DNA from: Pseudofabraea citricarpa
Taxonomy: Eukaryota > Ascomycota > Leotiomycetes > Helotiales > Dermateaceae
Length of the DNA: 64,000 nt
Direction: 5' to 3'
Assembly (NCBI GenBank): GCA_029641185.1
Contig: JAPWGK010000015.1
Span: 930,001 to 994,000, forward strand
Shown here piece after piece: positions 42,783-52,377 of this stretch; position 1 is the first letter of the stretch, and each line of letters begins with the position of its first letter. Position numbers and translations under genes: made by a program. The notes beneath the pieces were generated by a model. That model worked only from the letters and a program-made list of their open reading frames with translations, was not told where the DNA came from and ran no database searches.

Positions 42783-44444
42783 ATGGTTGCTTGCCCAATC
42801 TGTAGCAAAACAGTCAAGTCTAGAGATATCAACAACCACATTGATTCGGGATGTGAATCTTTCATTGATACGGGATCTCCACCACTGACGCAACAGAATG
42901 GCAATACAAGTACCCAGAAACCAGCCGCATCACAAAAGACTCCAGTATCAAGCTTCTTCCAGACTCCAGCTGCCAAACGCGCAGCCGCATACCCATCTCC
43001 TAAAGTCGATTCGAGTCCCAGTCTAAGCTTTCAACCAAAGTCGCAGCATAATGGCCCGCCCAGTACAGCACCCAGTCAACCACAACGAAAAAGGTCGTTC
43101 GACGATGTGGCAAATGCTGATCAAGTCAAGAAGGAGGAGGAACAAAGTGGAAAGGAAGCAGATCCTCCGACGAAGAAGTCAAAGACCAATGCCTTTCAAA
43201 AAGCTGCTCCACTTGCAGAACGAATGCGACCGCGCAGTCTTGACGATGTTTGTGGACAAGAATTAGTCGGACCTCATGGTGTACTACGGAGTCTTATCGA
43301 GCAAGATCGGGTACCTTCGATGATACTTTGGGGAGGAGCCGGGACGGGGAAGACTACAATTGCAAGGTGTATAGCTTCCATGGTTGGAAGTAGATTTGTG
43401 GAGATCAATTCGACAAGTTCCGGAGTGGCGGAATGCAAGAAGATATTCGCAGAAGCGCGAGGAGAATTGGGGTTGACTGGAAGGAAAACAATTATATTTT
43501 GCGATGAGATACATCGATTTTCAAAATCACAGCAGGATGTGTTTCTAGGTCCGGTGGAAAGTGGACAAATCACCTTGATCGGAGCGACAACAGAGAATCC
43601 ATCATTCAAAGTACAGAACGCTTTATTATCACGGTGTCGGACCTTTACTTTGCAGAAATTGACGGATGAGGACATACTACATATATTAGAGAGGGCATTG
43701 GCTATAGAAGGACCAAACTATACACCCTCCGACCTTGTCGACTCCGAACTACTTTCTTATCTTTCTTCTTTCTCGGATGGCGACGCTCGTACAGCTCTCA
43801 ATCTTCTTGAGCTAGCAATGGGATTGTCGACGCGACCCTCAATCACCAAAGCAGAAATCAAAGGAGCTTTGACAAAAACTCTCGTGTATGATAGAGCTGG
43901 AGACCAGCATTACGATACTATCTCAGCATTTCACAAATCAGTTAGGGGAAGTGACCCTGATGCCGCACTTTATTACCTTGCGAGGATGCTCCAGTCAGGA
44001 GAAGATCCATTATACATAGCCAGAAGAATGGTAGTGATAGCATCAGAAGATGTCGGTTTAGCAGATAACAGCATGCTCACACTGGCAACTAGTACATACA
44101 CTGCAGCTGAGAAGATAGGCATGCCAGAATGCAGAATAGCAATGGCACATGCCACGGTGGCGCTCTGTCTAGCCCCCAAGAGCACGAGAGCATATCGGGG
44201 CCTGAACAATGCCTACGCTGCATTGAGAGAGCCTGGCGTAGCTGGCCTTCCGATACCTATCCACCTGAGAAATGCACCCACCAAACTCATGAAGGAGATG
44301 GGTTACGGTGACCAGTACAAATATAACCCTAATTACAAGGAAGGGAAGGTCGTACAGGATTATCTTCCCGAAGGCCTTGCAGGCAGAAAATTCTTGGAAG
44401 ATCGAGATCTCGGTACGGAGATTGACCCAGGAGCTTGGGTATGA
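42783..44444 (+). CDS. MGS1: Mgs1/WRNIP1 (RarA) family AAA+ ATPase
   Basis: Single exon, 553 residues. The N-terminus is a UBZ4-type ubiquitin-binding zinc finger, CPICSKTVKSRDINNHIDSGC (Cys-x2-Cys, His, Cys; residues 4-24). A Ser/Pro/Lys-rich linker has a PIP-like SSFFQTP stretch. The AAA+ core starts with PLAERMRPRSLDDVCGQ. It has Walker A GAGTGKTT (about 186-193), Walker B IIFCDEIHRF (about 237-246), sensor 1 GATTENPSF and the DGDARTALNLLE sensor-2 region. The C-terminal tetramerisation domain shows EDVGLAD and YKYNPNYKEG. This protein acts at stalled replication forks and binds ubiquitylated PCNA in yeast and mammals. Length and domain order match the family. Confidence 0.95.
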   Translation: MVACPICSKTVKSRDINNHIDSGCESFIDTGSPPLTQQNGNTSTQKPAASQKTPVSSFFQTPAAKRAAAYPSPKVDSSPSLSFQPKSQHNGPPSTAPSQPQRKRSFDDVANADQVKKEEEQSGKEADPPTKKSKTNAFQKAAPLAERMRPRSLDDVCGQELVGPHGVLRSLIEQDRVPSMILWGGAGTGKTTIARCIASMVGSRFVEINSTSSGVAECKKIFAEARGELGLTGRKTIIFCDEIHRFSKSQQDVFLGPVESGQITLIGATTENPSFKVQNALLSRCRTFTLQKLTDEDILHILERALAIEGPNYTPSDLVDSELLSYLSSFSDGDARTALNLLELAMGLSTRPSITKAEIKGALTKTLVYDRAGDQHYDTISAFHKSVRGSDPDAALYYLARMLQSGEDPLYIARRMVVIASEDVGLADNSMLTLATSTYTAAEKIGMPECRIAMAHATVALCLAPKSTRAYRGLNNAYAALREPGVAGLPIPIHLRNAPTKLMKEMGYGDQYKYNPNYKEGKVVQDYLPEGLAGRKFLEDRDLGTEIDPGAWV

Positions 44445-44936
44445 CATGGGGAAATCCGGTGATATCCTCTGTGGCGTTTGATGCATTGCGTTGGCGTTAT
44501 CTTAGGGAAACATAGCGAAGAAGCCTGTATCCCACAAATGACACGTTTTGGTGTACTAATGCTTTTAGGGTACTGAATCCCTTTAATTTATGATATACTT
44601 GCTAGTTTTCTTTCAAATCAACGAGTGATTTCTAGATAGGATCAGCTTTAATTGGCTTAACTGAAAGGGGAAGCGAGCTGTCAAATAACGGAAGATCTAA
44701 ATTTCCCCTCAAAATAAACTTACCCTAAAACAGTATTATCGACCTCAGATCCAGATGTCTCCAGATCGGATCGACCAGGAGGATTGTCCAGACGCATCAG
44801 CTCAAGCACGTGATACCTCACACACCAGACGAGCTAGCGTAGCGTCAACCTGTACGTGAGACGACATTAAATGGCAGTGATTCGAGTACAAACTACCTAA
44901 CATTGTTGATATTGTTTCTTCGCAGGATCATATACC
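44445..44936. other. Intergenic region with an upstream frame before the Zn2Cys6 gene
   Basis: Contains a 34-codon upstream ORF at 44755-44859. It also has a probable 5'-UTR intron (GTACGT donor at 44852, CGCAG acceptor ending 44925). Confidence 0.5.
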
Positions 44937-46274
44937 ATGCATGTTATTGAGATCTCTGACTACTCAAAGAAGTCCAAACGGGCCCATAAGAAATCGCGGC
45001 AGGGGTGTAGCACGTGCAAGGCACGAAGAGTCAAAGTATGCCTGCCATGCTTACTGTACATGTTGATGAAGTATACTAACAAATAGCAGTGTGATGAGGT
45101 TCATCCAGTTTGTGGGCCTTGCGTAAAGCGCTTTGTGGGCGTTTCATGTTGTGATTATCAGCTTCCCAGCACCTCAAAACCAGCGAAGGTTGCATGGAGA
45201 GCACTACAGCCTCGGCCATCATTACATCCAATTCAGCCCCCGGTCCCAAGGTCGCTTATACATCGACCTTCCAGCAGTAGGCATGCCTCAGATGCTTCCC
45301 AGCTATTCGAACTTCGTCTTATGCATCACTATACCAGGGTGACATGCGGTATGCCGACTCGAAGTTCAGTGTCTGCAGCTCTGCCAGTATCCTCGTATCC
45401 AATGTGGGAAATTGACATGCCGCAGCTGGCATTTACATCTGAGTTGGTAATGAATGCTTTAATGGCAGTCTCGTCTCTTCATCTCTCGTCTATGGCACCT
45501 ACCGACAAGAAACTTGCCCATGCATCCAGATTTTACCTTGACAAAGCCGTGACCAAATACCGAGCTGCTATAACAGATGTAAAATCCCGAGACTTGCAAA
45601 GCATTTTAGCTACAGCAGTTTTACTAATCCACCATACATGGCTCACTTCACATTATCGCGATCCCACGGAGCCTTTCACCATGGCTCAACACTTGCAAAC
45701 TTTCCATATGTGCGTCGGGCTGAAAGTTCTGTGCGAGCAGATGCTACCACCACCCGAGGAACAGAATGAGGCCAGCACTGTACTCCAAGAGCATTTTCAT
45801 TCCTTCGACAATGCAAAGACCCTGGAGTGCCAGTATACCAAGTTTCGAGATGCCGCCTTGCAGGATATCGAGGTTCTTTCAATGGCATTCGAAAGGGATG
45901 ATGTTTCTTCTCAGGATAGGGATGTATACGAAAAGGCAGCAGAAGACCTCGTCAACACTTATCATTTCCTGGCAAGCGGTCAAAAAGACGTTTCGTTTGT
46001 TGAGCAGGAGATTGCCACAATGCTGCACAGATTACCACCGCGCTTCGCCAAGTTGCTGGAAAACGAAGATCCCTTGGCCATGGCAATACTAGCTCGGGGT
46101 ATAGCTCTTTTAAAGGTTTTTGATGATGATACTGCCTGGTGGATTCATGGTACTGGAGAGTGTCAGGTTGCCAAAAATGCCATCAAAGGGATTTCGTGCA
46201 TCATGCCAAGTGAATGGCTTTGGACTATGGAATGGCCTGCACGGCTTACGAATGATGAAATCAAACTTGCTTGA
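44937..46274 (+). CDS. Zn2Cys6 transcription factor, Upc2-like
   Basis: Two exons: 44937-45035 and 45090-46274, 427 residues. The zinc cluster is split by the intron exactly as in many relatives: GCSTCKARRVK joined to CDEVHPVCGPC and a final Cys eight residues later (C-x2-C-x6-C-x6-C-x2-C-x8-C). A basic KKSKRAHKKSRQ segment precedes it. The C-terminal part (LFELRLMHHYTRVTCG, MPQLAFTSELVMNALMAVSSLHL, HASRFYLDKAVTKYRAAI) is the fungal-specific domain seen in Upc2-like sterol-uptake regulators and relatives. It should be a nuclear DNA-binding regulator; its targets are unknown. I start at the ATG at 44937 because no upstream ATG can be joined in frame. An upstream ORF may limit its translation. 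Confidence 0.87.
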
Positions 46275-47052
46275 TGGGTAATATGAGACAATGGGATTAT
46301 AGTACGAAAGCAGGAGTTGGTAATAATGCCGATTGCGAAGTCTGTTCTGGGATTTAGTCGTTTTCTATGATTGGCGTTTTGGCAATTGTACTTATATCAA
46401 TATGTAGTGGTTGACCACAGCAACATTTTGTAAACTTATATTTTGGAAATAACAATAGTTTTCTTCTGGTGTTTATCCAAAGCTTACTTCTCAGTAGACT
46501 TAGTCTAAACTCGTCAACTTAACTGCTAGTCTTTATTCAGTTGGCTTTTTTGTTAACATATAGGTAGGTATATGAAGCAAGAAGGAATGGCTTTCGACTT
46601 CTCATGCGAAAAGTTCCAAATTCCCCTGTGTATTCAAAATCATCAAACGTCTCATTAAATGCCGAGGCCAGATCGATTTAGGTTTGGTGCTAGCCAGGCA
46701 TCGATTCCTTCTAGAGTGCCTACCCATGTCAATATCACTGTCGGTGAATAGGCAGCGTCATCGGTTCTGCGGCCTCAAAAGAAGGTTATTACGACGTCTT
46801 TCCCTATTTCTCTTCATCAGAAATTTTCTGTTCTCTGTCCATTCGTTTAATTCTGATTTCAGCTCGAACTAATGCAAGATTATTGAACGTCTCTCGTAAC
46901 TATCGCGGTAGCCGAGCAAGCTTACGTGAGTGATTTCCTCTTTTGAATCTTGAGACTGAAAATTATACTGATTGTCACAACAGTTAAATCCTGGGTAGAA
47001 GGAGCCTTTGTTCATTTTTAGGGGCTTGTCTTTTCAAAATCTCAAGCTCACT
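46275..47052. other. Intergenic region
   Basis: AT-rich spacer and promoter before the secreted chorismate-mutase-like gene. No gene supported. Confidence 0.6.
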
Positions 47053-47517
47053 ATGCGTCCCTCTTTGGTAGCTTTGATTGCAGCTTCGCTCGTGTCCGCC
47101 AGTACAAGCACAACGGATTACGCATCACCATGCTACGCCTCACCTCTCCCAGAGCTCAGGAACTCAACAGAAAACCGGACTATTCCATGGGGAACCCCTA
47201 GCTTCAGTCTTCCGAATGGAACGCTTTGCTGCTCGTCACTCACTGAGGTGCGAGCTGGAATCGACGTCATCGACAGCCAACTCGTCGCACTCCTCGCCCA
47301 AAGAGCGGCTTATGTTCGAGAAGCTACTCGCTTCAAGGCCACACTCGCTACGGTCGATGTCCCCGAGAGAAATGCGGCTGTGATCGCAAAAGCCATCGCG
47401 GCTGCTAATTCGACCACCCCGAGACTACCCGCTACGATTGCTGAGGAGGTTTATGGGGCTATTATTGCGGCTAATGTGCCCTTTGAAGAGTGTGTTTTCG
47501 AGCAGTTCAGTGAATGA
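47053..47517 (+). CDS. Secreted chorismate mutase / isochorismate-pyruvate lyase-like protein (AroQ fold)
   Basis: Single exon, 154 residues. The ATG at 47053 gives a signal peptide MRPSLVALIAASLVSAS. The mature part starts with about 50 residues holding three Cys (DYASPCYA, LCCSS) and sequons NST, NRT and NGT. The AroQ helical domain follows: LTEVRAGIDVIDSQLVALLA, QRAAYVREATRFKATLAT, VPERNAAVIAKAIAAAN, then LPATIAEEVYGAIIAANVPF and ECVFEQF. The conserved Arg (VRAG), Arg (QRAAY), Lys (RFKA) and PER match the active-site spacing of PchB-type lyases, with Asn where classic AroQ mutases have Glu after ER. Chorismate mutases convert chorismate to prephenate. Secreted ones in plant-associated fungi and nematodes can lower salicylate precursors in host cells; that role is inference here. 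Confidence 0.85.
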   Translation: MRPSLVALIAASLVSASTSTTDYASPCYASPLPELRNSTENRTIPWGTPSFSLPNGTLCCSSLTEVRAGIDVIDSQLVALLAQRAAYVREATRFKATLATVDVPERNAAVIAKAIAAANSTTPRLPATIAEEVYGAIIAANVPFEECVFEQFSE

Positions 47518-48136
47518 GCGGGATGAAGCTGTACGCGCCGGAGAGATCTATTGGTTGGTCTACTTAATAAACTCACGACAACTATGGCTATGGAGGTTAC
47601 TTGAAAGAATTTGATCACAACAATGAATACCGATTAAGCTTGCGGCTCAGAATTCCCGGTCTATAGGTGATGCTTGGTTAGTGTAGTGCAAAATCATGTC
47701 AACCGAGTATTCTCTCACGTCTAAGTGGTCATGAGCATGTTGTATCTTCGAAAGCTGCGAAGACTGTCATTCAGCAGATTAATTATTTTACAGGTTGAGT
47801 AAAACATGGCGCTCTTGGCTTATGCGCCTTCTCCTGAGAAACAGGGCGATATGCAAAGCAACACGACCTGGCATATCGCCCTTTTGACAAGGATCTCAAC
47901 AGCCTCGTCTTTTTTTCTTCTCCGCCCTCTCCAGCTCATCACTTAAAGCAGCCAGAAGATTCTCAGCTTGCAAAATAAGTCATGCGGGCCTCCCATATGA
48001 AGACCACACATCAAATCCACCACTTTGTACCGTCTCCTCGAGGCCCTCTACTGCTGCTTTTATCACTACACTACTACCTCGCCTCTTTCCACGTCACCTG
48101 TGCAGCTTGTGGCTTGCAGCCAACACTCGACTCGGC
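47518..48136. other. Intergenic region
   Basis: 3' flank of the AroQ-like gene and promoter of the zinc-finger gene. No gene seen. Confidence 0.6.
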
Positions 48137-49146
48137 ATGGATCTATTCTCTGATTGGCTTTCTGAGGATGAACTGGCTGATGCCAGGTGAGTAAAAAAAA
48201 AAGACACTTGCTAACAAAAAAGGCGTGTTGTGCCTCTCGAATCGTGGCCCACACCTTACCAAGATCTTCACTACCCGATAGGTCCAGTAAACTTAGACTT
48301 GAGCCATGAACTCGGCACCAATCATCATCCAGAACCTAATTTAACAACAAAATATTTCACATCCGGCTCGGAGGATACAGGAGTAACCCTACATGGAGGC
48401 GTAGAAAGAACTGGATCCAGTGTTGAAGCTAGGTAAGAATTGGAATGCTGTATGATATGAAATTTCTGTTAACCATGAGTAGCATGTTTAAGTGCGCTTT
48501 GTGCAGTGATTCTTACACCAGCAAATCTGAATTACGGCTGCATCAACAGGCACATGAAAAATCATGCCATGAGTGTAAAGAGACCTTTACTGATCATGAA
48601 TCAGTCTCAAATCATGCTCGGGATACTGGGCATAGTGCATATACCTGCAATGAATGTGAAGCTGTCTTTTCGAGACTTGATGTCTTGAAGCGTCACAAAC
48701 TGAGCCATGGTTCAACAGCTGCGCTTTATTCGTGTACGCACTGTAAAAAGTGGAAGGCCCCCAATGGATTCAAGAGGAATGATCATTTAACCCAACATCT
48801 TCACAATTACCACCATATCGAGTCAGATGGAGCTAAAACCGATTCATATAGTGGTCCTGGAGATATTGGATTCTACCATTACTGCATCCATGAAGGCTGC
48901 CCCATGTTTCGAGAAGCACTTGGATTTGGTTCTGCGTCTTTGTTCTCAAATCGATCGGCATATACTAAACATATGCGTCAAGAGCATGATTGGTCTCAAT
49001 TTCCGTGCATGAAGTCTGGCTGCAAGCGAGTTGGAGGAAAGGGGTACTTTCGCAAGCGAGACTTGATGAAGCACATGAAGAAGGAGCACGGCATGGAAAT
49101 TGCTTTCGAAGACTCTCTAACTGAGGAGATGGCCCTCGAAGACTAA
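48137..49146 (+). CDS. C2H2 zinc-finger protein, probable transcription factor
   Basis: Three exons: 48137-48186, 48223-48432 and 48480-49146, 308 residues. Exons 1-2 code for MDLFSDWLSEDELADARRVV and an acidic/hydrophilic leader of about 87 residues. Exon 3 opens SSMFKCALCSDSYTS, the first of several C2H2 fingers: FKCALC...HQQAH, KSCHECKETFTDHESVSNH, YTCNECEAVFSRLDVLKRH, and a diverged one with CTHCKKWKAPNGFKRNDHLTQH. Later come looser fingers ending in FPCMKSGCKRVGGKGYFRKR and LMKHMKKEH. The arrangement is typical of fungal C2H2 proteins of unknown target. The first intron is only 36 nt (GTGAGT...AAAAAG), which is unusual, but frame and the following 210 nt of open sequence support it. Confidence 0.8.
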
Positions 49147-50054
49147 TCTGTTTGAACGGTAGAAGGCTTGTGATGGGGGCATATTACTTCTCTCTTTCCT
49201 CTTCTCTGTTTTTGGAAACATATTTCATTTCTTCATTCGCCTTGCTTCCTCTTGTCCGGATTCCTTGCTGCCTTCACATAACAAAGGACAAAATACCAAA
49301 AAGAGTCTCATGTCTTTCCTTTCCTTTCATTTTCTATGCATAAAAAAGAAAGCACAAAAACAAAACATTTCATCTTTCGATTTTCAATTTTAGTTAAAGT
49401 AAAAGACAGTAAACGGTTTCATTTTTGGTCGTGTGTTTGATAGCTAGATACAAACCCTCATTCATTTATTAAATACTTTTTCTTTGTGCAGTATAGTAAA
49501 ATAGTAGCAAAGAGTGAGTCGTTTGAATTGAAGTTGGAATTCATCCAAAAAAGATTTAACTAATTGAAGGAAATAATACCAAGCTTCAAGCTACTTTACA
49601 GTAACTTAATCCCCACTCATTCTTTCAAATCCAATAAGCAGTTATTTCCCATAGTACTGGTGTGGCATCTGGTGGAGGTCACTAGTCCAGCCCCAGGCGT
49701 TATCTTATCTTTCAGTTCCCCCTGCAATACCCGCTTCATCCTTGTCGAGTTTCCTCTCTCCACTCTTTACTTCGCCGAGGTGAAGAAAGCAACACGATGC
49801 TACAGCTGCACGCATACAAGCCATGGCTATAAGCAGGGCTGCTGGTGAACAGAACTAATCATAAGGAGCGCCTCTCATTATCGGTATTATCCGATGATCT
49901 TTGTCAGCCAAGTAAGTTCATAACTACCAATGAAGTATAATCTCATTCCATTATTACAGCTTCTCCGCACTTCTCTGTCCACAACCATTCAACCCCCTCT
50001 CCCCATCTGGATCAATTGAATACTCCTCTAGCTTCACCATTATCGACAGCGAAG
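49147..50054. other. Intergenic region
   Basis: T-rich 3' flank of the zinc-finger gene and promoter of the cupin-like gene. Short frames near 49560-49850 are not protein-like. Confidence 0.55.
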
Positions 50055-50708
50055 ATGCTTTCCTTCCTCCGCGCCCCAACACCAGTACGCACCAATACCG
50101 CATCGCAAACCCTCATAACATTCGAAGATGGACGCTCCTCTGTCCAATTCCACTCCGCAGAGTCCAGCTATATAATGACACACAAAATCCCGCCCACGAC
50201 TCCTGAGCACGGCGATTCGATCCTCAAGCCGCCTTTTCACTACCACATGTACCAAACGGAGAAGTTTCGCATACAATCAGGGAAGGGAGACTATTTCCTG
50301 GGGCTGGGCAAAAAGCCATTCGTAAGGCTGTCAACAGAGGAGGGAGGAACAAGAGAATGCGTTATTCCAGCAGGTCGATATCACCGATTCGAGAACGCCT
50401 CATCTACCGAGGATTTGGTCGTCGATATACAACTCACGCCGGAACTGTATGAAGCCGAACAGAAGTTCTTCCGCAATTTCTTTGGCTATCTGGATGATTG
50501 CCGCAAGACGAAACAGGCACCGAGTTTCTTTCAGCTTATGGTCTTCCTTCATGCTGCTGATACGCCACTGGCTATACCATTACCGTCGGAAAAGTTGGGC
50601 GTGCTGGTGAGCAGGATTCTCGTGGTCACTGTTGCGGCCTGGGGGAGATGGGTGCTGGGTTATCCACAGACATATGCGGAATATTATGAGGATGGTAAGA
50701 TGAAGTAA
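50055..50708 (+). CDS. Cupin-like protein with C-terminal hydrophobic segment
   Basis: Single exon, 217 residues from the ATG at 50055. A cupin-type beta barrel is suggested by PPFHYHMYQTEKFRIQSGKG (HxH followed by E, about residues 60-79), then VIPAGRYHRFENASSTEDLVVDI (PxGxxH). These are the two cupin motifs, with His, His, Glu and His as possible metal ligands. The C-terminal ~60 residues (FFQLMVFLHAADTP, LVSRILVVTVAAWGRWVLGY) are hydrophobic and may anchor or pack onto a membrane. Proteins of this form are common in filamentous fungi, sometimes near oxidative genes, but their reaction is unknown. It could be a small oxygenase, isomerase or binding protein. Confidence 0.75.
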   Translation: MLSFLRAPTPVRTNTASQTLITFEDGRSSVQFHSAESSYIMTHKIPPTTPEHGDSILKPPFHYHMYQTEKFRIQSGKGDYFLGLGKKPFVRLSTEEGGTRECVIPAGRYHRFENASSTEDLVVDIQLTPELYEAEQKFFRNFFGYLDDCRKTKQAPSFFQLMVFLHAADTPLAIPLPSEKLGVLVSRILVVTVAAWGRWVLGYPQTYAEYYEDGKMK

Positions 50709-52377
50709 ATTAATATTTGATGGGTTAGCAAGGGTTGAGAAGCTTGCTAGGAGAAAAGTATGGATTTTGTTCTTGCGCTTTAGCTTGACCTTGCGTAATT
50801 ATTCAATATCTAATGAACATATTGTTATTTGGTTCATTAAAACTGCTGAAATTTTCTCTAGAAAGAAAGTCTGACTCCTCTGAGGACTGTCGAGTAAAGT
50901 AATACCTCAGATGTGTGAAAGCCAGACATATTTAAGCGACTAGTACAGAACTGTCAACCGTGCTTGAAGCCAATTATTCAGTAGCAAGTACTATTAGATT
51001 TCCCAGCCTCGTGATTCACAGGCTTTTTCCAGTACAAGGAGGTTATCTCCAAGGCATCAATCGTTTGAGAGTACATAGCGGTCCATAGACAGTACTTGTA
51101 TTGTTACTAACTTAATTCTTCTTCTGCCGCGACGTACCAAGGTTGTTCATCGGTTAATTAAAGTTCAAAAAGACTGAGGAAACAACAAGAGATGACTATG
51201 GGGTTTGAAAGAAGTACTCGGTGGTTTGTCAGCATTTGTATGATTATTGTTGATTATAGGAATAATTAGGTAACAGGTACAAAGTTATGTGAAAGAAGCT
51301 CACATTTTCTTCCAATGCTCGAGTCAAAAGTATATCCTGGCACTCGGCTTGCTTTATACTGATGCTGCTGCTGAAGTTTACATTTAACAAATTCATCTGC
51401 TGTCTTGTGATTTGTTAAACCGTGTCATCCCGTCGTTGCTGACCCTTTTGTTCAGCCTATGATCTGGCGACTGGGATAAAATTTGTTAGCTATAGTTTTC
51501 TCTGATCTAAGACATCATTCTCCTGTGCTATAGCGGCTGAACCTTTTCCGAGTTATCTCCAGACTGTACGGCGTTTTCTGCTCATTCTAAAACTTGTCAA
51601 TAGGTAATACTACCTTGAGATCAGAATTTGATTTAGTAAGCATACTTGAAGTAATTTTGAATCTTGTAACTTAGGTAAGAGAAGCTTTGTCTTTCAGGTT
51701 TCTTAGCATGTGCTCTCTAGATTCATCCGTGTCAGTTCATCCTGGTTTGTCAATTTTTCTTTTTTAATCTTCTCAAGTTTCGGTATCTCGATTCAGAACT
51801 TTGAGAATAAACAGTTAGGTTTGACGAGAAATGCGACTGCTAAATATATGAGGATGGAATATATTTTGATCGTACAGTGTAGATACTTTATTTTATATCA
51901 AGAGGATAGCGGTACTCTAATCGTATGATTACTTCAAAGCACAACTCTACTACCATATGAAATGATGCATTTATAAAGCATGTAGTTATTCCAGGACTTA
52001 AATATCTCAAGAATCATATGATTAGACCACCTCAAATCACGCCATCAATTCAAGACGAAAGGTAGTTAAAAGTAGCTGATATGTTTCTTCTTCGCTTGGT
52101 CGGTTAAAGACCTCGGTTCAAACTTGACACCTCACCCCACCTTTCTATCCACCTTCCTACTTACATGCATGCAGGTAATGCCATTTGGAAGTCACCATGC
52201 ATATAATAGATAAGATACCAATCACAGATATGCAGGTATCGTATTTATCAATCGCCTGTCTAGAACCTCCAACTTCCCATCAATCTCTTATTCAATCCCT
52301 CTGTCCAATCTCGCAAGACCTTTCCTCGTTTTCTCATCCAATAACCGCCCCAAAAAGTATAGCATATCGACTTCAAG
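50709..52377. other. Long AT-rich intergenic region
   Basis: 1.67 kb without a supported gene, between the cupin-like and monooxygenase genes. It is richer in A+T than its flanks and has many TAAT/ATTA words, with no clear repeat boundary. Confidence 0.55.
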
